From SAR324 cluster bacterium (GTDB lineage Bacteria; SAR324; JACQKK01), in assembly GCA_022574555.1 (NCBI GenBank), contig JACZRV010000011.1:1-53532 (forward strand): 53,532 bases of DNA, in the 5' to 3' direction. Made by a program: the position numbers and the translations under genes. Shown here piece by piece: positions 8,694-16,975 of this stretch (the first letter of the stretch is position 1; each line of letters begins with the position of its first letter). Under the pieces are notes generated by a model. The model had not been told where the DNA came from, did not search any database, and saw only the letters and a list, made by a program, of their open reading frames with translations.

Positions 8694-8811
8694 GGGCCAT
8701 CCACACGATTCAACCCGTGTGCTGGCGGTCGTGTACGGGGTTTGTTCCCGCGATTCGCTGGACGGGCGCACGTTACTGATCCGCGGCTTCGGGCAACGAG
8801 AGCATTGGCGC

Positions 8812-9531
8812 ATGGAAATTCTCCGGGTTGACAGACTGTCCAAGCGGTTTGGCAGCACCTGGGCCGTGCGCTCCCTGTCATTTTCGATTCACACCGGCGA
8901 GGTGGTGGGATTTCTGGGACAAAACGGAGCGGGGAAGTCGACAACGATCAAAATGCTCTGCAATCTGGTACGGCCCACGGAGGGAGATATCTTCCTGAAC
9001 GGCAAATCCATCATCTCCAGTTCCGATGCCCGCCATCGGCAAAAGTTGGGGGCCATCGTGGAGTCTCCTCGCTTTTATCCTGCGCTAAGCGGACATAGAA
9101 ACCTGGAAATGTTGGCGCGTATCTACGGGGTTGGGCGGGATCGGGTCGATGCGCTGATGGACCAGGTGGGGCTGTCGGAAAAGGCGAGCCATCGATTCGG
9201 AACCTATTCGATGGGCATGAAACAGCGCCTCGGTTTGGCTGCTGTACTGATCAACGCGCCGGACCTGATCATTCTCGATGAACCCACCAACGGCCTGGAC
9301 CCCGTAGGCAGCCGGCAGATTCAAGATCTGATTGGGGAGCTGGCCCGCGAGCACCATGTCAGCGTGCTGCTCTGTTCCCATCAATTGGACGAGGTGGCCA
9401 ATCTCTGTCATCGCGCATTGGTGCTTCACGAGGGAAAGCTGCACTTGGAAATGGACTTGGCGGAGCCGAAGGGCATCGAGGCGATCAAGGCCTGCTTCGA
9501 CGATTTGGCCCGGGAGGGGGCGGCACTATGA
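8812..9531 (+). CDS. ABC transporter ATP-binding protein (ABC-2 type exporter)
   Basis: A 239-residue ATPase with Walker A GQNGAGKST (36-44), signature YSMGMKQRLG near 132-141 and Walker B LIILDEP ending near 158. The sequence resembles the bacitracin/CcmA/NatA class of exporters rather than importers. ATG at 8812 is chosen because the conserved domain begins directly after it; the frame is open further upstream only as overlap with pyrF. The permease gene follows 7 bases later. Together they form a minimal exporter or membrane-modifying ABC system whose cargo is unknown. Confidence 0.9.
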   Translation: MEILRVDRLSKRFGSTWAVRSLSFSIHTGEVVGFLGQNGAGKSTTIKMLCNLVRPTEGDIFLNGKSIISSSDARHRQKLGAIVESPRFYPALSGHRNLEMLARIYGVGRDRVDALMDQVGLSEKASHRFGTYSMGMKQRLGLAAVLINAPDLIILDEPTNGLDPVGSRQIQDLIGELAREHHVSVLLCSHQLDEVANLCHRALVLHEGKLHLEMDLAEPKGIEAIKACFDDLAREGAAL

Positions 9532-9538
9532 GGGACAG

Positions 9539-10333
9539 ATGATCGGCGAACTGGCCCGGCAAGAGGGAATCAAACTATTCTCTCAAAAATACCCGTATCT
9601 TCTGGCGGCCCTCGTGATTGCGGTTGAAGCCGCCTACATGATTGCCACTGCCATGAAACCGGCCGAAACGTCTCTCGATGTCGTGACAGCGCCACAATTA
9701 TGGGCGCAAGGTTTGGGGTGGGGGTTGAGATTCGAGGTCTACGCGATTCTGGTGATTGGGGGCATGGGCATATCGCGGGAGTTTTCCCTGGGGACCGTGA
9801 AGACCGTTTTGATCCTACCCATCCGCAGGTATCAGTGGATTTTGGCCAAACTGTTGGGGCTGGTGCTCCTGTCATGGTCTCTACTGATCGTAGTGGTGGG
9901 TCTTGGTCTGGTAATCGCCGCGATCTCACCCGGCTGGGGGGATGTTTTGCGCGACGGGGTGCGCCTCTATACTGCCGGCCAGGTCTGGGGCAATCTAGCC
10001 CTCGCGTCGGGGCTGACGTTCGTATTCATGCTGCCGGTATGTGCATTTGCCCTGCTGATCAGTTCATTTTTTTCCTCTTCGGGCGCGGCGGTGGGGGTCA
10101 CCCTGCTCCTCGGCATCGTGCTGGAGACGGTTACTGAGATGTTGGACCTGGGAACCTGGCTATTTATCCATCATCTCTACCGTCCCTTTGCGATGATCGA
10201 GAAATTGGGCAAGGGACTGCCTTTTCGGTGGGGCGAAACGGCAGCGTGGGGGTCGACGGTCGCACTGGTCACTTTTGTGATCTTTGCGGGATTGCTGATT
10301 TTCCGGATGGGACGGGTCGATATCACCGATTGA
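9539..10333 (+). CDS. ABC-2 type transporter permease
   Basis: A 264-residue membrane protein with about six hydrophobic segments, including AALVIAVEAAYMIATAM near the N-terminus and LVTFVIFAGLLIFRMG at the end. The segment GISREFSLGTVKTVLILPIRR matches the conserved ABC-2 permease loop (commonly EY..GT...LL..P..R) that couples to the ATPase. It starts at an ATG with GAGGG a few bases upstream, 7 bases past the stop of the ATPase gene, so the two are almost certainly co-translated. The cargo is unknown. Confidence 0.85.
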   Translation: MIGELARQEGIKLFSQKYPYLLAALVIAVEAAYMIATAMKPAETSLDVVTAPQLWAQGLGWGLRFEVYAILVIGGMGISREFSLGTVKTVLILPIRRYQWILAKLLGLVLLSWSLLIVVVGLGLVIAAISPGWGDVLRDGVRLYTAGQVWGNLALASGLTFVFMLPVCAFALLISSFFSSSGAAVGVTLLLGIVLETVTEMLDLGTWLFIHHLYRPFAMIEKLGKGLPFRWGETAAWGSTVALVTFVIFAGLLIFRMGRVDITD

Positions 10334-10450
10334 TATGGGGGCCGAGTCCCGGCAAGTGGCGGCTGCGGGCCGGTTAATTTCGATTGACCAGCAATCAGTT
10401 TCGTGGCAGCTTTTGATTCGCATTCATCTTCTACCCATGAAAATCCCCGC

Positions 10451-11227
10451 ATGCTGGACTTAAAAGGAAAAACGGCCCTGGTTACGGGCATTGCCAACAA
10501 ACGCTCGATCGCATTCGGCATCGCGAAAGTGATGGCCGCCTATGGCGTACGGCTGGCACTGACCTATTTGCCGACCGGAAATGCCGCGACGGAATCCAAG
10601 TTCATGGCCCTGGTCGAGGATCTGCATGCCGAGGTAGTCCTTCCCCTTGACGTGGGCGATACGGATGCCATGTCGGCTATGGTGGCGGAAATCGGATCGC
10701 GTTGGGGCAAACTGCACGTATTAGTGCATTCCATCGCAGGTGCCAAGCGAGAGGACCTCAGTGGGCGATTTTCCGAAACATCGTTGGAAGGGTATCAACT
10801 CGCCCATGAAGTGAGCGGTTACAGCCTGATCGGCTTGGTCAGGGCGTTTCGTGCCCTACTCACAGTCGATGGGGGCTCGGTGGTCACCCTCTCGTATATT
10901 GGAAGCACCCGAGTCACTCCCAATTACAACGTGATGGGTAGCGCCAAAGCGGCCCTGGAGGCCAATGTCCGATATCTGGCCATGGAATTGGGCGCGGATG
11001 ACATCCGGATCAATGCGGTTTCGGCCGGTCCGATCCGCACGTTGTCGGCCGCGGGCATCAGAGACTTTCTCGATCTCTTGCACAATGCCTCCACCCATTC
11101 GGCCCTCAAACGCAACGTGGAAATCGAGGAAGTGGGGCAAGCGGTGGCATTCCTCGCCAGCCGGGCCTCCTCGGGCATCACGGGCCACGTCCTCTTTGTC
11201 GATTGCGGCTACAACATTTATGGCTGA
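10451..11227 (+). CDS. fabI: Enoyl-[acyl-carrier-protein] reductase [NADH]
   Basis: A 258-residue SDR-fold enzyme of the FabI class, which reduces enoyl-ACP in the last step of each fatty acid elongation cycle. It has the FabI cofactor motif G13-x5-S19-x-A21 (GIANKRSIA) instead of the usual SDR glycine motif, and the catalytic pair Y159-x6-K166 in NYNVMGSAK, with the second conserved tyrosine Y149. The ATG at 10451 fits the family N-terminus MLDLKGKTALVTG; a GTG 48 bases upstream would add a non-conserved tail. It stands alone, on the same strand as the exporter genes. Confidence 0.94.
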   Translation: MLDLKGKTALVTGIANKRSIAFGIAKVMAAYGVRLALTYLPTGNAATESKFMALVEDLHAEVVLPLDVGDTDAMSAMVAEIGSRWGKLHVLVHSIAGAKREDLSGRFSETSLEGYQLAHEVSGYSLIGLVRAFRALLTVDGGSVVTLSYIGSTRVTPNYNVMGSAKAALEANVRYLAMELGADDIRINAVSAGPIRTLSAAGIRDFLDLLHNASTHSALKRNVEIEEVGQAVAFLASRASSGITGHVLFVDCGYNIYG

Positions 11228-11672
11228 TTGGGGCGGGGCCGTACCCTGACTGATTCGGCATACCCCGCTGAATTGCAACGCTAAGCCGCCGCATCCCCCC
11301 ACGGTATCAACCGCTACATGTCACGTGAAAAAATCGAACAATGCGTAGTCCCAAAACGCCGATTCGGTGCAATGGACTGGATTTTGCTTGGAAATTGCCC
11401 GAGAAGATGGCGGATCTTGTCGATTTGGGATTCCCCTCTGCCTTCGGATGCGGAGCCGTGAGACTTGATGCGGCCTCCCGGCAAGGTTGCATTTCTGATC
11501 AGGTAGACCTGGCCAGGGTGTGAGGGTATTCCATTCGGCATAAACGTGGTAAACTAGTCCATGCTCCGGAGTCAGGTGCCTTTCCCCTATTGGCCGTCAG
11601 CTCGACCGCGTTGGGGAGCCCTTTCTGTAAACCGGCGGAGACTAAAGCCACAGACGATACGGAGGTAGGCAT
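11228..11672. other. Intergenic region upstream of fliM
   Basis: 445 bases between fabI and fliM. Open frames of 60-75 codons on either strand have no family-like sequence and overlap each other, so none is called. No strong terminator or sigma54-type promoter was found. A good ribosome site (ACGGAGGTAGGC) precedes fliM at the end of the region. The length suggests that fliM has its own promoter somewhere in this stretch. Confidence 0.5.
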
Positions 11673-12683
11673 ATGGGTTCGGTATTATCGCAAAACGAGA
11701 TCGATGCCCTGTTGGGTGCGATTGGCGGCGGCGATATCGATGTTGGGGACCAAGGGGGAGACGATCTCGGCGACGAGGATGTGATCCCCTATGACCTCAC
11801 CAGCCAGGACCGGATCATCCGGGGCCGCATGCCTACCCTGGAGATTATCCACGACCGATTCGTGCGCATGTTCCGGCTTACGCTTTCCTCGGCATTACGC
11901 AAGGTGGTGGATATCAGCGTGCGTTCAACCGAGTTGATCAAATTCGGGGAGTTTCTCAAAACGCTTCCCGTACCCTCTTCTCTGAATTTATTTCGCATGA
12001 GCCCCCTCCGGCAGAATGCGATCATGGTGATCGAAACCCGTCTCGTATTTACCCTGATCGACCTGTTCTTCGGTGGTACCGGCGAGTTGGAAGTCAAGGC
12101 CGAGGGACGCGATTTTTCCGCCATTGAACAAAAGATGATCAAGCGGGTGGTCGTCAGCGCGCTGGAAGACCTGCAAAACTCGTGGCGTCCGGTTTTTCCC
12201 GTACAAGTGACCTATACGCGTTCGGAGGTAAATCCTCAGTTCGTCGCCATCGTCCCCCACAGCGAGGTGGTGGTGGTAGTGACCTTCGACGTGGAAATGG
12301 GCCGGGCCCCGATGTCGATCACCCTATGCATCCCCTACTCGATGATCGAGCCGATCCGGGCCAAGCTCAACGCCGGATTCCAAAGCGACCAGGCTGAAGT
12401 GGACACGACTTGGGTCAACCGTTTACAGACAAATCTTCAGAGGGCTAAGGTCGAATTGGCGGTGGAACTGGGCCGCTCCGAGATATCTGTGCGGGAGTTT
12501 TTGAACATGAAGATCGGCGACCTGATACACTTGGAGCAGGAGGTGGATACGCCGCTCAACGTGACGCTGGAGGGAATCACCAAATTTCGCGGATTCCAGG
12601 GATCTTACAAGGGTCACCAAGCAGTCAAGGTAACCGAACTGGTGTACACTCCCCCGGTGGTGGATGAAATCTTGCTTCTGTAG
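11673..12683 (+). CDS. fliM: Flagellar motor switch protein FliM
   Basis: A 336-residue protein, normal for FliM. The N-terminal peptide VLSQNEIDALLGAI (4-17) is the conserved CheY-phosphate binding segment. The middle domain carries the GGTGE motif near residue 131, and the C-terminal part is the SpoA/FliN-like domain (TPLNVTLEG near 290). FliM forms the C-ring of the flagellar motor and controls rotation sense. The start is supported by GGAGG seven bases upstream. No other flagellar gene lies in the window; fliM usually sits beside fliL, fliN or fliP, so this copy is displaced or isolated. Confidence 0.95.
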   Translation: MGSVLSQNEIDALLGAIGGGDIDVGDQGGDDLGDEDVIPYDLTSQDRIIRGRMPTLEIIHDRFVRMFRLTLSSALRKVVDISVRSTELIKFGEFLKTLPVPSSLNLFRMSPLRQNAIMVIETRLVFTLIDLFFGGTGELEVKAEGRDFSAIEQKMIKRVVVSALEDLQNSWRPVFPVQVTYTRSEVNPQFVAIVPHSEVVVVVTFDVEMGRAPMSITLCIPYSMIEPIRAKLNAGFQSDQAEVDTTWVNRLQTNLQRAKVELAVELGRSEISVREFLNMKIGDLIHLEQEVDTPLNVTLEGITKFRGFQGSYKGHQAVKVTELVYTPPVVDEILLL

Positions 12684-12888
12684 GCAACCTGATATATGCA
12701 CGAAACGAGTTTGTGGGTCTCGGCAACCAGAAAACCCCGCTTCTAGATTTTCTATGAAAAATTGAGTCACCATTTTGGCTGACGCACCGTCGCGCTTGCC
12801 GCAATGTTTCCCCCCGTCAAATCCAACTCTGTGGCGAGCTCTTCTTGCGCTGATTGTGGCCCCAGTACTTCGTGATGGAGAACCTCCC

Positions 12889-13557
12889 ATGCCCGCATGG
12901 ATCCGATTCCAGTTTGAAGCAGGCGAAACGAGCCTGATCAACGCCGAACAGTCTTACATCGTGTTCAAGCCCGATGAACAGCGTATCGAAGTGTACGCGA
13001 CCGGCGCACAATCTCAGGCGGAGAATTCTGCGCCTCCCATTTGCCTCTATTTATGTGAAACAGCCAATCAAGTATCGGCTGCGGAAGAGTTGATCTTCGA
13101 TCAGCTGGCTAAGTCTCAGTCCATTACGATCAATCTGGACGTACTGGACGACTATGACGTTTACCTGCACAACGTTCATGGTTTGCGCATGGTGCTGCAG
13201 TTGATCCACCACGGGCGGATTCGTATACCCATGGAAAATGATTTTGACGAACAGGACCTGTTCGATCTGGATAACGACGACAAGCGCTCCGAAATCGGGC
13301 AGTTTGAGGAGACGTTACACAATTTCCTGGAGGTGCCCGATGATGCCTTGCGGAAGGCATTCCGCAAAGACGGGGGGGACCTGCCATTCGAGCTCGCCAC
13401 CGATCACGAGGAATGCGTGGATCACGGATTTCACGAGTATTGGGTGGTGAAGACCCGTCCGGACCGTCATTACTCGTTCCGCGACGGATACTCGGAATTG
13501 GTGCGCGTAGTAGCCGAAAAGGAGGGCTACGAGATGGACTCGCAAAAGATCAGCTGA
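12889..13557 (+). CDS. Hypothetical protein
   Basis: A 222-residue soluble protein that I do not recognise. ATG at 12889 is chosen because GGAG lies 8 bases upstream and the sequence before it is poor in family-like features. The N-terminal half is mixed alpha/beta. The centre has an acidic linker (NDFDEQDLFDLDNDDK, residues about 114-129). The C-terminal part is rich in His, Asp and aromatic residues (DHEECVDHGFHEYW). There is no signal peptide or membrane segment. It follows fliM by 205 bases on the same strand; no functional link is evident. Confidence 0.65.
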   Translation: MPAWIRFQFEAGETSLINAEQSYIVFKPDEQRIEVYATGAQSQAENSAPPICLYLCETANQVSAAEELIFDQLAKSQSITINLDVLDDYDVYLHNVHGLRMVLQLIHHGRIRIPMENDFDEQDLFDLDNDDKRSEIGQFEETLHNFLEVPDDALRKAFRKDGGDLPFELATDHEECVDHGFHEYWVVKTRPDRHYSFRDGYSELVRVVAEKEGYEMDSQKIS

Positions 13558-13806
13558 GCACAACTGCTTAAGCGCACACCTTGGTCCAGGGGACAGACTC
13601 GATTCGTTGCCGGCTCCCATATTGGCTCCGCAATGATCGATATCGGGTAATGAGCTCAATCGAAATTTTGGAAGTCTCGGTTTGGCCGGAGCTCCTGTCG
13701 GGAATGGGTGCTGTTGACGCAAAAGAAATCGTCTGGTATTAGGGCTCGAACCGCATAGCTGCGGATGACATTTCTCTATCCAACCCTTCCTTCGCATTAG
13801 GAAAAA

Positions 13807-14421
13807 ATGATCTACGAGTTGCGCACTTACACGCTGAAGGTTCGTTCCCTGCCCAAAGTATTACAGCTTTTCGCCGAGCGCCTGGAATATCGCCAGAAAT
13901 ATTCCCCCCTGGGTGCTTTCTGGTACACCGATATCGGCCCGTTGAACCAGATCATCCATGTCTGGCCGTACAAAAATCTCGATGAACGGGATCGTGTGCG
14001 AGCAGAAGCGGGCCAGGACCCCAATTGGCCACCGCCCCTCCATGAGTACATTGATTCCATGACGTCGGAGATCATGATCCCGTTTCCGTCATCTCCCGAA
14101 ATGAAACCGGCCAAGTTGGGCCCCATCTACGAAATGCGCAGCTATATTCTCAAGGCGGGCGCCGTACCTGAACTGCGGAAGCTTTGGGAGGAAAAGATTG
14201 TGGAGCGTGTCAAATTGACGCCCCTATGCGCAGTCTGGACCAGCGAGATAGGAGAATTGAACAAATTGGTGCATATCTGGCCCTATGAAAGCCTTGAGCA
14301 ACGCGCGGAAATCAGGGCCAGGGCGGTTGAGATCGGTGCATGGCCTCCCGAAGGCGGTCATTTGATCCTCACCCAGGAGAACAAGATCATGCTACCTGCC
14401 GAATTTTCGCCCCTTCAGTAA
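13807..14421 (+). CDS. NIPSNAP family protein with two tandem domains
   Basis: A 204-residue protein made of two copies of the NIPSNAP ferredoxin-like domain. The repeats begin YELRTYTLK (residue 3) and YEMRSYILK (about 109). Each contains a W-x-x-x-I-G-x-L-N core and the HVWPY or HIWPY motif. A ribosome site AGGAAAA precedes the ATG. NIPSNAP proteins occur widely in bacteria and mitochondria, and their biochemical role in bacteria is not established. Roles in stress or aromatic and amino acid metabolism have been suggested. It ends 18 bases before the convergent J-domain gene. Confidence 0.88.
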   Translation: MIYELRTYTLKVRSLPKVLQLFAERLEYRQKYSPLGAFWYTDIGPLNQIIHVWPYKNLDERDRVRAEAGQDPNWPPPLHEYIDSMTSEIMIPFPSSPEMKPAKLGPIYEMRSYILKAGAVPELRKLWEEKIVERVKLTPLCAVWTSEIGELNKLVHIWPYESLEQRAEIRARAVEIGAWPPEGGHLILTQENKIMLPAEFSPLQ

Positions 14422-14439
14422 ATACGGTAGATAAACGGA

Positions 14440-15387
14440 CTAAGAAAGCCGGCGGCGGCGGATCCAAACCTCGACAATTTCGCGACAGGCGGAAAGGTAA
14501 CGAAACGAGGCGTCGCTGCCGCCATGATCGGGGTGGGCGGTTTTGCTGAGCCGCCGATAATTCCTGCCCAATTCCCAAAGCGTCGCCGTGAGGAAATCCA
14601 ATCCCAGGTGCCTCATCGCTTCCCGAATCTCGACCAATGGAGAGTCGTCGGGAGCGCTGAAATTGCCGGGTGTAAATCGAGCCCGGCGCTTTTCCCTGTT
14701 GCGCACGTCTTGCCAGCGGCGCACTCCGTGTTCCAATGCTTCCTGAAATTTCCTCATGGCAGCCGCGAGACGCATTCGAAACTCCCGTTCCCAATTGAAG
14801 AAGAAGATTTCAATGTCCAGACTGGATGGATCGATTCGCGCCCCCAGGTACTGAAACAGGTTCTGGGCCCTCAGGCCACGATATGTGGATTGATTCCGCC
14901 AATAATGCTCCTTGTGGCAAACCTCGTCCCAGATGATGTGTTTGGCTTTTTCCATGCCTAAATGGAAAGGATACCGCAGGAATATCGCGCCCCATTTTTT
15001 CTCCCCTGCGGCGCCGTCCAGATGCTCCACTTCAAACTCGATGGGTGATAACATCGACCGAGTAAATCGCTCGTAGTCCAATTTGGCGAAAAACAATGGG
15101 CTGTTTTCGAGCTTCCATTCGTCGCACTCGTAGTACCGGCAGAAGACTTGGGCCAGATCCTCGTCGTCAAAATGTCCTTCATTCATTCTGCGAGCGGCAC
15201 ACTTTTCCACTGGAGTCTCCGCCGTGCGCGCATAATCGATGCGCGTCCGCTCCAGTTGGCTTGCCGGAAATCCGGCTTGTACAAGATTGACAAATGTGCG
15301 GGGATTGCGACCCACTCGTTCCAACAAACGGAGTACGGGTTTGTCTCCGAGAACCCTGAGGGAATTCGAGGCGGCACTGTGAAGCAT
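14440..15387 (-). CDS. J-domain (DnaJ-like) protein with an unrecognised N-terminal region
   Basis: A 315-residue protein whose last about 50 residues look like a J-domain: a helix LGRNYRRLSKTA, then HPD at 285-287, then HGGSDASFRYLSACREIVEVW. This matches the HPD-loop and third helix that stimulate DnaK ATPase. The preceding 260 residues match no domain I know. They are rich in charged and aromatic residues (FFFNWEREFRMRL near 205) and lack the Gly/Phe and zinc-finger regions of true DnaJ. The start at 15387 is preferred: an ATG with GGTGGAA upstream. A TTG at 15441 would add 18 residues. The HPD end is C-terminal, as in specialised co-chaperones. Confidence 0.72.
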   Translation of the reverse strand: MLHSAASNSLRVLGDKPVLRLLERVGRNPRTFVNLVQAGFPASQLERTRIDYARTAETPVEKCAARRMNEGHFDDEDLAQVFCRYYECDEWKLENSPLFFAKLDYERFTRSMLSPIEFEVEHLDGAAGEKKWGAIFLRYPFHLGMEKAKHIIWDEVCHKEHYWRNQSTYRGLRAQNLFQYLGARIDPSSLDIEIFFFNWEREFRMRLAAAMRKFQEALEHGVRRWQDVRNREKRRARFTPGNFSAPDDSPLVEIREAMRHLGLDFLTATLWELGRNYRRLSKTAHPDHGGSDASFRYLSACREIVEVWIRRRRLS

Positions 15388-15399
15388 CGAAAAATTCCA

Positions 15400-15420
15400 C
15401 CGCCGGCGGGCCGCCGGCGG
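15400..15420. repeat. GC-rich tandem palindrome just before the J-domain gene
   Basis: The decamer CCGCCGGCGG occurs twice, at 15400-15409 and 15411-15420, separated by one base. Each copy is its own reverse complement. It lies 13 bases upstream of the J-domain start codon, so in the mRNA it would fold into a stable stem next to the ribosome site. It could damp translation or bind a regulator; both are inference. Confidence 0.55.
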
Positions 15421-15616
15421 AAATGTGTTGAATGAAACCAAACGCGACCCGTGAGCCGTTCAGTCGATCATACCACAAGTCAGCCTTGCATCGCTCTCGA
15501 CGAAAGGTTATCCACCGTAAATTTTGCCACGTCGCTCTACCGGGTGGAAATTAGACCTCGGCGGAAATAATTCATTTTTTTTCGACGGGCACGTCTTACT
15601 CCGCTAAACTTTCGCG

Positions 15617-15644
15617 TTGACAGGTCCGCGTCGATCGTGATAAG
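15617..15644 (+). promoter_or_regulatory. Sigma70-like promoter for the small-protein locus
   Basis: A perfect -35 box TTGACA at 15617-15622 and a -10-like GATAAG at 15639-15644 with a 16-base spacer. Transcription would start near 15651, leaving a leader of about 48 bases before the first small ORF. The rest of the 311-base gap between 15388 and 15698 contains only the palindrome at 15400-15420 and AT-rich DNA around 15565-15585. Confidence 0.5.
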
Positions 15645-15698
15645 TGGATGAAACAAATAGGTACAGCCAAATAATACTGATTACTCCAGAATGATCAT

Positions 15699-15791
15699 AT
15701 GACGTGGACAATCATATTCGGTACCGTTGCTGTTTTCGTCGGTTTTGCCGCGTTGTCATTTATTTGGACCGTTCGTCTGTCTAAAAAGTAA
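15699..15791 (+). CDS. Putative 30-residue single-pass membrane protein
   Basis: ATG to TAA, 30 codons. A 23-residue hydrophobic stretch (from WTIIFGTVAVFVGFAALS on) is followed by the basic tail TVRLSKK, as expected for a small bitopic inner-membrane protein with its C-terminus in the cytoplasm. The ORF lies about 50 bases downstream of a TTGACA promoter and just before a second tiny hydrophobic ORF in the same direction. The ribosome site is weak. I recognise no family. The hydrophobic-then-basic order, which chance rarely gives, and the promoter support it; the length alone does not. Confidence 0.45.
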   Translation: MTWTIIFGTVAVFVGFAALSFIWTVRLSKK

Positions 15792-15823
15792 AATCAGCGA
15801 CTGTCGGAATTTCGGGGCTTTCA

Positions 15824-15958
15824 ATGGAAGTGCTCATCGAAGTATTCATCTATATTTGGATCGCCATCATCGCTACAGTTCCCGGTATTTTCATGGCAGG
15901 ACTGACGTTCTGTGTCGCTGGTACAATGCTCACCTATTTTCGAAATTACAAATCGTAA
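15824..15958 (+). CDS. Putative 44-residue membrane protein
   Basis: ATG to TAA, 44 codons, 32 bases after the first small ORF. It begins MEVLIEVF, continues through a long hydrophobic segment (YIWIAIIATVPGIFMAGLTF and on to about residue 37) and ends in the basic tail YFRNYKS. This could be one long or two short membrane helices with a proline-glycine kink at 20-21. A GGGG stretch about 8-11 bases upstream could serve as a weak ribosome site. No family is recognised. Its tandem arrangement with the 30-residue ORF suggests a small two-component membrane complex. That is inference. Confidence 0.45.
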   Translation: MEVLIEVFIYIWIAIIATVPGIFMAGLTFCVAGTMLTYFRNYKS

Positions 15959-16246
15959 CAGATCGGCCAACTCCCTCCCCATAAAATCAGTTCCTGGGTG
16001 ATCGTACGCCACGCAACGGGATACGCCCAGTAGCCTTCGCCCGAATATCCCCCACCTGCCGGATTGTACCCCTTAACGCATCGATATCCTCACGCAGCAA
16101 ACGTGGGGATAGGCATCACCTCTCACCATACGACGTAATGATATAAATATTTCTAATTTCTATCGGAAACTTCTCCGGTAGTTGCTGCAAATTGGACAAT
16201 CCGGGCGAATAGCCAGTCCTAACCGGCCAGACTCCCGCAACATGCG

Positions 16247-16975
16247 CTATCTTGAAGTGGATTGAATGACGAAGGGAGCGTCCAGAGACGAGCTCACATA
16301 TCGAATGCGATTGGAATTGCGGTTACGGAATGAAATCGGGCGAATGGTCATGTCGCTCCGTCTTGATGAAATTGGGGCCAGTGATGGAATTTGCGAGGAG
16401 ATAACTCGGGCAGGGCGTTTGGACCGGTCAACGACAGACCGGGTCGAATGGAATAGTTCGGGGGTTCCAGCGGGCAGATTTAGAGCTTCACGGGCAGCTT
16501 TCAAGCGGGGTCGGGAAAGAAAAAGCGTGACGGGTCGTTCGGCGGGTCTGGTGAGTTTTATGACGATGGGCGGGTCTTGGGGGTTTGCTTCGGCGGAACC
16601 GGCCAATTTGATATTGTCATCTGCTACCGGCGCCGTCCAATTCTGCCAACCGATCACGGCGCCGACAAATAGGACACATACAACGCCTAAGGCGACAGGG
16701 GCACGAATTACCTTAAGAATTTTTCGTCGCCTGTTCTCCACGGCGGAACGACGGCAAAATGCCTCCCAAGACGGTTTGATTGCGAGAGCGTGAGCGCGCT
16801 GGTGTTCAATATGGCGATAAATCGCCAGTGACTCTTCCAGCTCGTGCCAAGACGTTCGACACGCGGCGCACGTTTCCAGGTGGGATTGCCACGGCGCCGT
16901 CTGAATCGTCGCCGGATCCACGACCGCCAAACGAAGGAGAATGGGCGTCTTGTCACATTCCATGGTGTGCCACAT
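16247..16975 (-). CDS. Zinc-finger anti-sigma factor, membrane-anchored
   Basis: A 242-residue protein with the ZAS motif H32-x3-C36-x2-C39 (HLETCAAC) near the N-terminus and one membrane segment at about residues 93-110 (PVALGVVCVLFVGAVIGW). A periplasmic part of about 130 residues follows, rich in Arg and Ser. It would hold the neighbouring ECF sigma factor at the membrane until an envelope signal releases it. Its start overlaps the end of the sigma gene by 23 bases, so the two are translationally coupled. A second ATG at 16963 would shorten it by four residues; GAG 5 bases before the first ATG favours the longer form. The periplasmic domain matches nothing I know. Confidence 0.85.
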   Translation of the reverse strand: MWHTMECDKTPILLRLAVVDPATIQTAPWQSHLETCAACRTSWHELEESLAIYRHIEHQRAHALAIKPSWEAFCRRSAVENRRRKILKVIRAPVALGVVCVLFVGAVIGWQNWTAPVADDNIKLAGSAEANPQDPPIVIKLTRPAERPVTLFLSRPRLKAAREALNLPAGTPELFHSTRSVVDRSKRPARVISSQIPSLAPISSRRSDMTIRPISFRNRNSNRIRYVSSSLDAPFVIQSTSR

